Positions 26,522-31,593 of a DNA stretch of 31,593 bases are shown here, in pieces. The DNA comes from a virus. The stretch is taken from positions 1 through 31,593 of IMG/VR virus record IMGVR_UViG_3300023296_000874, one strand, 5' to 3'. The notes beneath the pieces are model-generated. The model was given only the letters and a program-made list of their open reading frames with translations, was not told where the DNA came from and made no database searches. Positions within the stretch are counted from its first letter, which is position 1. Each line of letters opens with the position of its first letter. The position numbers and the translations under genes are program-made.

Positions 26522-26710
26522 CTACATCTGGATGGTGTAGTCAACTTCGGTGACGGCAGGCTTCTTGATGCGCTGCGTCTCTTCGTAGTCGTGGCGGCGG
26601 TCTTCCTGATCGATCCACCACTGAGGGGCGAGTGGGATCTGAATCTGAACAGGCGCTCTGCGGCTCTGCTCTTGCTTACGGCGCTGCTCGATGATGTAGG
26701 CGTCCAACAT
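26522..26710 (-). CDS. Small conserved protein (MLDAYIIEQRR type)
   Basis: This encodes 62 residues from an ATG with GGGAG upstream. It begins MLDAYIIEQRRKQEQSRRAPVQIQIP, a pattern I associate with a small widespread protein of Gram-negative bacteria and phages that starts MLDAYIIExIRR and continues with a basic, then a proline-containing segment. The function is unknown. The C-terminus is charged (RRHDYEETQRIKKP). The gene is followed by the strong hairpin at 26452-26498. Confidence 0.75.
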   Translation of the reverse strand: MLDAYIIEQRRKQEQSRRAPVQIQIPLAPQWWIDQEDRRHDYEETQRIKKPAVTEVDYTIQM

Positions 26711-26781
26711 GCTGTGCTCCCGTTCTAATGGGTCAACGTAGCCACGCGCTTCTATCTCAGATGGTATGTGTAGATGCCTGC

Positions 26782-26803
26782 CCTCCCTTTCAGTATAGGG
26801 AGG
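26782..26803 (-). terminator. 7-bp GC hairpin between minus-strand genes
   Basis: CCTCCCT (26782-26788) and AGGGAGG (26797-26803) form a perfect 7-bp stem with an 8-base loop, 10 bases after the stop of the 26814 gene. No U-tract follows on the minus strand, so it may be a rho-independent terminator of weak type, a processing signal, or a block to 3' exonucleases. The 103-base gap around it holds no gene. Confidence 0.4.
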
Positions 26804-26813
26804 TGATCTGTTG

Positions 26814-27140
26814 CTACGCCAGGATGAGAGCTGCTTTCTCTACCAGGCCCATCACCGGCAGAATCTCTTCTGGTACGACAATCACGTGGGAGAAGGGGTC
26901 GACGTCCACATAGGCGTGCTTCACCTTGCGCACCTGAATGTTCATGGCCTCACCGACAGGCACCTTGAAGTAGATCTTGTCGAAGTTGTTCTGGCAGATG
27001 ACACGCACGGTGAGCGCGTGGTCTTTCACTTCGACCACGCGCCCGAACCGTTGGCGTCCGTACTTCTTGCCTGATCCCGCCTTGGAGTAGAAGAGGATCC
27101 AAGCCCCAACACTCAAGGTGATGTCGTTGAAGCTCTTCAT
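26814..27140 (-). CDS. Hypothetical beta-rich protein
   Basis: This encodes 108 residues from an ATG overlapping the phosphatase stop (ATGA), so the two are coupled. The sequence is beta-rich: GAWILFYSK, GRVVEVKDHALTVRVICQ, KIYFKVPVGEAMNIQVRKV and DPFSHVIVVPEEIL. Basic residues cluster in SGKKYGRQRFGR. A small SH3-like barrel is possible, but no family is recognised. The coupling suggests a role linked to the second PPP phosphatase. Confidence 0.72.
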   Translation of the reverse strand: MKSFNDITLSVGAWILFYSKAGSGKKYGRQRFGRVVEVKDHALTVRVICQNNFDKIYFKVPVGEAMNIQVRKVKHAYVDVDPFSHVIVVPEEILPVMGLVEKAALILA

Positions 27141-27913
27141 CGGTTCTCTTCCGTTCGCAGGGTGTACTTGGAGTTGTAGGTGTCCTCAGCCTTCACCGTG
27201 ATGCAGTCCACCTCCGCGCCCGTCTCATCAACGATCACGGCGCAGAGCCACCCACCAAATGCACACGCCAGGTCGATGCCCGTTGCGTACACGTCGCGGA
27301 TAGGCTCAGGCTGCTTGTACGGCTGGTGGCCGTAGTACACATGTCCGAGGTAGCCGTCGTAGTTGATGGCCCAGAACTCCAGGCCCGGCTTCATGCTGAA
27401 CGTGCTGCCCACCATCTTGCCCGTTTCCGAGTCGATGTAGCGCACAAACCAGAGCTGGTTGTACTTGCCCTGACGCTTGCGGGAGTAGCCGTCGATGTCC
27501 CCTTGCGGAGGCAGGAAGGTCACGTCACGCGGCAGTCCGGCATGAACAACGAGCACGTTGCCCGGCAGCTTGATGTAGTGCGGGAAGGCAGCCATCCAGT
27601 CCTGGTCCTCTGTGGAGAGGGCAGCGGAGATGGTCGTGATCTCTTGGGAGTTGTGCTCGGGTGCCGGGCGTCCGTGCGCCACTTCCTGACGTCCTCGCCG
27701 AACGTGCCGAACATGCTTGTGGTCGTGGTTGCCCATGACGCACTCAGCTCCAAGGGAGCGGGCCAGCTTCACAACAGCGGGGCTGTCGGGGCCACGGTCT
27801 ACGAGGTCACCTGCGAACACGATCCGGCAGCCCTTGGGCAGCAGAGTGAGCAGAGTCTCGAGTTCGGCGATACATCCGTGGACGTCGCCAATGATTGCAG
27901 TGAGTTGTCCCAT
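27137..27913 (-). CDS. PPP-family metallophosphatase (second copy)
   Basis: This encodes 258 residues with GDVHGC (9-14), GDLVDRGPDS (35-44), GNHDHKHVRH (61-70), VVHAGL and a late YYGHQ. It has the full PPP metal signature but differs from the first copy at 5621 outside the motifs: the GNHD is followed by a His/Arg-rich stretch and an insert. It resembles bacterial and phage phosphatases of the PrpE/PNKP-phosphatase kind, which act on proteins or on dinucleoside polyphosphates. A hairpin covers its ribosome-binding site. Confidence 0.88.
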   Translation of the reverse strand: MGQLTAIIGDVHGCIAELETLLTLLPKGCRIVFAGDLVDRGPDSPAVVKLARSLGAECVMGNHDHKHVRHVRRGRQEVAHGRPAPEHNSQEITTISAALSTEDQDWMAAFPHYIKLPGNVLVVHAGLPRDVTFLPPQGDIDGYSRKRQGKYNQLWFVRYIDSETGKMVGSTFSMKPGLEFWAINYDGYLGHVYYGHQPYKQPEPIRDVYATGIDLACAFGGWLCAVIVDETGAEVDCITVKAEDTYNSKYTLRTEENR

Positions 27914-27916
27914 GTG

Positions 27917-27950
27917 TCTCTAACGCTCCGAGCTGGTCGGAAGTTAGAGA
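27917..27950 (-). promoter_or_regulatory. Hairpin over the second phosphatase ribosome-binding site
   Basis: TCTCTAAC (27950-27943 on the transcript) pairs with GTTAGAGA (27924-27917), 8 bp, and an inner TCCG/CGGA stem of 4 bp closes a 7-base loop. The AGAGA of the 3' arm is the only Shine-Dalgarno-like sequence ahead of the ATG at 27913. The fold sits in the 41-base gap before the gene and could act as a translational switch. Confidence 0.5.
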
Positions 27951-27954
27951 GGTT

Positions 27955-28182
27955 CTACAACTCTTCTTCCGTCGGCTCTCTAAAGAAATCGTCGTGGTAC
28001 CCGTACAGCACACGACCGTCCTTGAGGGCAATGATGTAGTGCCCCTTCATATTCTTGATCTCCCCCAGCACAAGAACCGTGTCCCCCGCCTTGAAGGGGT
28101 ACTTGTCCTCGTACCCCTTGGGGAGGGTGTCCACGATCATGAGCACCCGTTCAAGGGGCGGCGAGGTGCCTACGTGGCTCAT
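27955..28182 (-). CDS. Hypothetical small protein
   Basis: I start at the ATG at 28182, which overlaps the previous stop (TGATG), giving 75 residues; an ATG at 28140 is an alternative. The core, FKAGDTVLVLGEIKNMKGHYIIALKDGRVLYGYHDDFF, reads like a short beta barrel with an SH3-like G-D-x-V turn. The end is acidic (REPTEEEL). No family is recognised. The longer upstream frame is antisense to nothing but lies inside the neighbour, so I exclude it. Confidence 0.7.
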   Translation of the reverse strand: MSHVGTSPPLERVLMIVDTLPKGYEDKYPFKAGDTVLVLGEIKNMKGHYIIALKDGRVLYGYHDDFFREPTEEEL

Positions 28183-28925
28183 CAGGTCCCTACAACCACA
28201 ACAGCGTCGACGGAGGTGTCGATGTCGACATGCTTGTCGGTGGATGTTACGCGCCATCCATCCGTGGTCTCAGTGAGTCGGAGGGTCGCCCATCCAGTTC
28301 CAACCAGGATGCCGTCACCGTCTGCTACCACGCGGCTCGCGGTGCTGAACATGTGTCGTACAGCGCTCTGAGTGCATCCGAACTGACGCTTGACGCCCTT
28401 GCTTGCAGCGAACAGCTCGTACTGGCTTTGAACGGCAACAGCACGCGCCCAGGTCGCCGCAGGATCAAGCGGTGGGGCCTCGGGTGCCTCAGCGTGGCGG
28501 TAACGAGTTACGGTGGCCGGAGGGGCGTACTTCAGGTACTGGTTGAAGGCCCACTGCTCCATGTTGGTGGTCGGAGGCCAGTGCTTCCAAGCGAAGTCCT
28601 CTTGCTCCCCACCGAACCGGAGGTAGGTGATCACAACTGCAACCATCTCGCCTGTCTCGTTGTGTGGCGAGTGAACGCACACAAACTCACCACGTCGGTC
28701 ACGGGCAAGGCGGAAGTAGCTGGTACCTTGGTCCTGTCGTGTGGTCCAGAACCTGCCACACATGGCGCGGCCAATGTCCTCCCCAACGGGAACGGCGTCG
28801 ATGAATGCCATGCGGCACCCACGATAGCCTGCGTTGGGCTGATGGATTCGGAACTGGTCTCGTGCGTGAGCCGTGATGATCACCGACATCTCGTGCTCTT
28901 CTACGCTTCTTCCATCGTTGGACAT
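28182..28925 (-). CDS. Hypothetical protein
   Basis: I start at the ATG at 28925, eight bases after GGAGG, giving 247 residues; ATG 28889 is a less supported option. Residues 13-105 (VIITAHARDQFRIHQP, RFWTTRQDQGTSYFRLARDRRGEFVCVHS, MVAVVITYLRFG) resemble a small beta/alpha domain of the kind in phage proteins that start with HARDRFR and end with a VVTVL strand; I cannot name it. The C-terminal half has an Ala/Pro linker followed by VVADGDGILVGTGWATLRL and a final strand. No catalytic motif is visible. Confidence 0.72.
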   Translation of the reverse strand: MSNDGRSVEEHEMSVIITAHARDQFRIHQPNAGYRGCRMAFIDAVPVGEDIGRAMCGRFWTTRQDQGTSYFRLARDRRGEFVCVHSPHNETGEMVAVVITYLRFGGEQEDFAWKHWPPTTNMEQWAFNQYLKYAPPATVTRYRHAEAPEAPPLDPAATWARAVAVQSQYELFAASKGVKRQFGCTQSAVRHMFSTASRVVADGDGILVGTGWATLRLTETTDGWRVTSTDKHVDIDTSVDAVVVVGT

Positions 28926-28960
28926 TGACTTAGCCTCCCGTACCTCGAATTGTACCAGCC

Positions 28961-30172
28961 CTATGCGGCTGGAGCGACTGCCCATCCGATTTGCGGGGTC
29001 AGGTAGCGTCCCACAAACTCACTTCCCAGTACACCGGAGATCAGCTTCATGTTGCGTTCTGGAATTCCGGAAGGTCCGTCGGCATCGATGATGAACTCAA
29101 CCTGGCTCACGTTGGCCGGGTAGCTGTTGGCGACGTAGCGGAGATCTACTCCCTCTTGGACGTCGGGTACCGCGCGGTCGTACTGCTCGGCGTAGGCTTG
29201 AACCGCAGCCTCGTCGAAGGTCTGACGCATCTCGGAGGGGTACTGGGCCACGCCGGGGATCTGCCAGGGCTCGTCGGGGTTGTCGTAGCTGTAGTTGGGG
29301 TTCCGAACCATGGCGGTGCCGGGGCGCGGGGAGTGAGCGAAGAAGGCGTTGATCCATCCGGAGATGTACGGGCCACCCGATCCTCCGTGCTCCTTGAAGA
29401 AGGAGCGCCAGAAGGTCAGATCCTCTTCGCCGTTGGCCGCAGCCTTGAGCTTGGCAGTCACACCACCGAGGGTCTCTACCCACCGCGCGAGGCCGGGGAA
29501 CTTGGTCCCGATGGTCTTGACGCCGTCGTGGATCTTGTCCCAATCCTCGGGAGTTCCGCCAAGGTTGAAGGCCGGGATGCCGCACATGGTCCCGCCACGG
29601 TACTCGAAGTAGTCGCTGGCGACGTCCATGAAGGTGATGAGCAGAGCGGTCCGGCTCTCGTCGGTGTCGGTGCTGAAGGAGGGGAGCAGGTCATCGCTGA
29701 ACCCGCCCGGCACCTTCTCACGGAGGAGGTCACGGAACACGGGGATGGTCGCGGCCCAATCGGGCGTCAGGGTGCCGAAACTGTCGTCGAGCACCTTCAG
29801 AACCTGCTTCTCGCCGGGCTTGGTGGTGAAGAGGTGTGCGCAGGCCTCCGTGTTGAGGTGAACGTGGATTGCCACCTCGTGAAGGATCATGTACCACACA
29901 ACCTCGGGGTCGATGCCGAAGGGGATGTGTTGGTCGAAGGCGTGATGCGCGGCCTGCACGAACACGGAGGTCTTGGGGGCACCACGGTAGTGCTCACGGG
30001 CCTCGATGAAGGTCTGGTTCGGGCGGCTCACAAACACGGGCGTCAGGCCGGTGATGCCGTTGATGAAGTCTGCCGTCGACTCGGTCGCGGGCTTCCAGCT
30101 CTTCTCGTCTTCCCACAGAAGGGTCAGACGGGAGTCGGACTCAACGGATGGATCGGTGATCACTACGGACAT
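28961..30172 (-). CDS. DUF4419 family protein
   Basis: This encodes 403 residues. The stretch HHAFDQHIPFGIDPEVVWY, then HVHLNTEAC, SFSTDTDESRTALLITFMD, DYFEYRGGTMCGIPAFNLGG, EDWDKI and a closing GSGGPYISGWINAFF follow the DUF4419 pattern (H.PL.lsPDdIW, HVn.naE, FSTTt, YFeY...T.CGIP..LlGt.eDW, GSGg..i.GWI..FF). The family is known mainly from fungi, protists and bacteria and has no known function. An N-terminal SRLTLLWEDE (about 14-23) resembles the C-terminal motif of other proteins in this window. The ATG at 30172 has GAGG upstream. Confidence 0.82.
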   Translation of the reverse strand: MSVVITDPSVESDSRLTLLWEDEKSWKPATESTADFINGITGLTPVFVSRPNQTFIEAREHYRGAPKTSVFVQAAHHAFDQHIPFGIDPEVVWYMILHEVAIHVHLNTEACAHLFTTKPGEKQVLKVLDDSFGTLTPDWAATIPVFRDLLREKVPGGFSDDLLPSFSTDTDESRTALLITFMDVASDYFEYRGGTMCGIPAFNLGGTPEDWDKIHDGVKTIGTKFPGLARWVETLGGVTAKLKAAANGEEDLTFWRSFFKEHGGSGGPYISGWINAFFAHSPRPGTAMVRNPNYSYDNPDEPWQIPGVAQYPSEMRQTFDEAAVQAYAEQYDRAVPDVQEGVDLRYVANSYPANVSQVEFIIDADGPSGIPERNMKLISGVLGSEFVGRYLTPQIGWAVAPAA

Positions 30173-30232
30173 TAGCGCGCCTCGGTAAGTTGGGGTCTAC
30201 ATCCCTCCAACCACTATGAGCCCTAAGTCGTG

Positions 30233-30245
30233 CGGTTCGGAACCG
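30233..30245 (-). terminator. Short hairpin after the stop of the 30248 gene
   Basis: CGGTT and AACCG (30233-30237 and 30241-30245) pair around a 3-base loop directly after the stop of the 30248 gene on the minus strand. The 75-base gap holds no gene. The stem is short and not followed by a U-tract, so it is a weak terminator candidate at best. Confidence 0.25.
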
Positions 30246-30247
30246 AA

Positions 30248-30745
30248 TCAACCGTAGTCGAGCCAGTAGAGCTCAAGGGAGTCATCAGGGCAGAAGATCA
30301 CCCGCGCCGCTTCCATCTGAGCCACGTTCGAGCACCAGTGGTCGAAGTGGTAGTGGTACTGACACCGGAAGGTGTGGCGTGGCTGGTCGGGCTTGCACCA
30401 CTCGTTCCAGATGCGCGCTGCGTCCTCTACGGTCCCGTCTCCGTAGGCCACCTGACGGCTACGGTCACATCCACCATTGGTGAGGAGTCCTTTGGAATGG
30501 CCGTAGGGACAGACGTTGACGTACATCTTGCCGTCCACGATCTCGATGCCGATCCAGTAGGTGTGGGTCTCCCAATCCCACCACGCCATGAGGCAGCGCG
30601 GCCCACTGCCGGGGTCCTGGTCAGGCTTGTCCCACCGCTCCTGTAGATCCGCTCCCGTCATCAACGGGCGAGGCTTGATCTGTACCTTGTCGAACATCCA
30701 CTGCGGGGGTGCTCTGTAGGTCTCAGGCTCGGAGGTTTCTGCCAT
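30248..30745 (-). CDS. Cys/His-rich hypothetical protein
   Basis: The ATG at 30745 overlaps the Nudix stop (ATGA) and gives 165 residues. The N-terminal part is Trp-rich (MAWWDWETHTYWIG) and the C-terminal half has NVCPYGHSKG, GGCDRS, WCKPD, FRCQYHYHFDHWC, and IFCPDD: seven Cys plus His that could hold two zinc ions. There is no membrane segment. The overall pattern is not one I recognise. Coupling to a Nudix hydrolase suggests a role in nucleotide or RNA chemistry, as inference. Confidence 0.72.
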   Translation of the reverse strand: MAETSEPETYRAPPQWMFDKVQIKPRPLMTGADLQERWDKPDQDPGSGPRCLMAWWDWETHTYWIGIEIVDGKMYVNVCPYGHSKGLLTNGGCDRSRQVAYGDGTVEDAARIWNEWCKPDQPRHTFRCQYHYHFDHWCSNVAQMEAARVIFCPDDSLELYWLDYG

Positions 30746-31140
30746 CAGGACACAAGTTCCCGTACTCGCTGGTTGTACTGAGCGAAGGGGCCACGGGCCA
30801 ACACGTCCCAGCCAACCCAATCCACCTTCCCCTCGGAGGGGTCGGTGGGAATCCAGGTGGCACGCTTCAGGTCCAGGTACTCCACCCGGAAGGTGACGCA
30901 GTCGTAGTCCTGATCTCCCTCACACACCGCGCGGTACACCTCGGTCAGCTCGGTGTCGATGGGGAGTTGGTAGCCGGTCTCCTCAGCGGCTTCACGGAGT
31001 GCTGCCTGCTCGGGGGTCTCTCCGGGGTCCACCTTCCCACCAGGCAGTCCGAAGGCGGTGTGGTCGTTGCGTCGGCTACAGGCCAGCACCTCACCCTCGG
31101 GGTTGACAACGATGATGCAAACGGCAATCGGTAGGCTCAT
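30745..31140 (-). CDS. Nudix hydrolase
   Basis: The ATG at 31140 overlaps the previous stop and gives 131 residues. The Nudix box runs 34-56: [20 protein letters not shown] then ETG, with the REAAEET core intact (G-x5-E-x7-R-E-U-x-E-E-x-G-U). The flanking LPGGKV and [14 protein letters not shown] fit a small MutT-like enzyme acting on nucleoside diphosphate compounds; the exact substrate (8-oxo-dGTP, dNTP, NADH, capped RNA) cannot be read off. It lies in a three-gene overlapping set. Confidence 0.87.
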   Translation of the reverse strand: MSLPIAVCIIVVNPEGEVLACSRRNDHTAFGLPGGKVDPGETPEQAALREAAEETGYQLPIDTELTEVYRAVCEGDQDYDCVTFRVEYLDLKRATWIPTDPSEGKVDWVGWDVLARGPFAQYNQRVRELVS

Positions 31141-31439
31141 GGGGCGTCCTTCTTCTTCGGTGGGATCAAGCCCACCAGGTCCCAGTACACTGAATGTGTT
31201 CGGTTGTGGTTGATTTCCAGCCACACGCGGAAGCACTCAGTGTCCAGAGCGAATCGCCCTCCTCTGAGTACTTTCCCGTCGCGGGTGATCTCCATGGTAC
31301 GTCCACCCTTGAGCTTCCTACCCCGGCTCGCTGCCACACGACGCACGAACATGATGTCGCGCTCGGCCTTGAGTACCGTCTCGGTTCCCTTGGGTCCGTG
31401 GATGTAGAGGCAGTAGGAGTAGTTCTTGGGCACGCTCAC
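31137..31439 (-). CDS. Hypothetical protein
   Basis: I start at the GTG at 31439, which overlaps the preceding TGA (GTGA), giving 100 residues; a longer frame to 31478 would lie in the upstream gene and a second GTG at 31433 is possible. The sequence has beta-type segments ([36 protein letters not shown]) and a basic middle ([15 protein letters not shown]). It ends in [10 protein letters not shown]. No family is recognised. It overlaps the Nudix start by 4 bases. Confidence 0.7.
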   Translation of the reverse strand: MSVPKNYSYCLYIHGPKGTETVLKAERDIMFVRRVAASRGRKLKGGRTMEITRDGKVLRGGRFALDTECFRVWLEINHNRTHSVYWDLVGLIPPKKKDAP

Positions 31440-31593
31440 CCCATAGGCTGTGGGTTGATGGTCGGAGGGCGGTCCCACTCGTCAGGCACGGTGCCCAACT
31501 GTTCCGTCCAATCAACGCCTCGAGCTATGCAGACGTCAGAGTAGTTCTTGAGGTAGTAGGGAGCCATCAGGGGGCTGATCCACGGAAGGTTGT
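31436..31593 (-). CDS. Hypothetical protein, 5' end outside the window
   Basis: One frame on the minus strand is open from the window edge to a TGA at 31436 and gives at least 51 residues ending in NPQPMG. An internal ATG at 31567 (MAPYYLKNYSDVCIARG) could be the start of a 43-residue protein, but no ribosome-binding site is seen before it, so I treat it as partial. The following gene starts inside its stop (GTGA), supporting that this frame is real. Confidence 0.55.
   Translation of the reverse strand, partial: NLPWISPLMAPYYLKNYSDVCIARGVDWTEQLGTVPDEWDRPPTINPQPMG

Noticed and set aside
26272-26544. 90-residue minus-strand frame across the 13-bp hairpin
   Set aside because: It runs through the terminator-like hairpin and into the neighbouring gene, with no ribosome-binding site and no plausible protein pattern.
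27326-28039. 237-residue open frame on the plus strand opposite the second phosphatase
   Set aside because: It covers the metal-motif region of a clear PPP phosphatase in antisense and runs through the intergenic hairpin.
28991-30175. 394-residue open frame on the plus strand opposite the DUF4419 gene
   Set aside because: The product is rich in Gly, Val and Glu in a pattern typical of antisense frames in GC-rich DNA, and DUF4419 conservation is on the minus strand.
1-31593. CRISPR array, insertion sequence, tRNA or rRNA genes, integrase and attachment sites
   Set aside because: No regularly spaced repeats, transposase or integrase motifs, or convincing structural RNA sequences were seen on either strand.

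Overview
The window looks like part of a large double-stranded DNA tailed-phage genome. About 59 tightly packed genes are visible, many sharing ATGA, GTGA or TGATG stop/start overlaps. The coding strand switches about a dozen times in 31.6 kb. Most genes are small and unrecognisable, interspersed with nucleotide-metabolism, phosphatase, lysis and host-like genes. No ribosomal, central-metabolic or tRNA genes are seen. The DNA is GC-rich, third codon positions favour G/C, and starts are usually preceded by GGAG or GGAGG, so the host is a Shine-Dalgarno-using, fairly high-GC bacterium; I cannot name it. No capsid, portal, terminase, tail, polymerase or integrase gene lies here, so this is an accessory and host-takeover region.

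Layout. 1-2161 (mostly +) holds small unknown genes, including two tandem paralogues at 1665-2161. 2158-3352 (-) holds a Cys/His-rich protein and an endolysin with an L,D-transpeptidase-like Cys centre and a peptidoglycan-binding domain. 3449-4925 (+) holds dNMP kinase, a SAM methyltransferase and a MazG-like protein. 4887-8435 (-) holds an unknown protein, a PPP phosphatase, a nucleotidyltransferase-fold protein, an acidic protein and a three-helix membrane protein. 8571-10395 (+) holds a membrane/coiled-coil protein, an exported protein and two unknowns. 10392-15990 (-) holds small unknowns and a three-domain fusion of CoaB-like ligase, class II aldolase-like domain and GNAT. 16103-16714 (+) is a membrane HExxH protease. 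16696-22298 (-) holds a large AAA+ ATPase, a complete translation initiation factor IF3, a zinc-ribbon membrane protein and a histidine phosphatase. 22369-23957 (+) includes dCMP deaminase. 23835-31593 (-) holds a signal-peptidase-like protein, a membrane/coiled-coil protein, a DnaQ-type exonuclease, an HTH regulator, a second PPP phosphatase, a DUF4419 protein and a Nudix hydrolase.

How it may fit together. dNMP kinase, dCMP deaminase, MazG-like, Nudix and the exonuclease would shape the nucleotide pool. IF3, the HTH protein and the two phosphatases could redirect host gene expression. The endolysin and some of the small membrane proteins could serve lysis.

The most unusual signals are the following. 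(i) A short linear motif, roughly S-R-L-T-M-L-M-D-D-E, lies at the C-terminus of several otherwise unrelated proteins and near the N-terminus of the DUF4419 protein. (ii) A 377-base gene-free stretch (26145-26521) contains at least eight inverted repeats and ends in a strong hairpin. (iii) Inverted repeats bury ribosome-binding sites, most strikingly a perfect 12-bp stem at 14812-14847. (iv) The CoaB/aldolase/GNAT fusion. (v) A 13-base tandem repeat at 24858-24890 whose units are self-contained translation starts with three-residue mini-ORFs.
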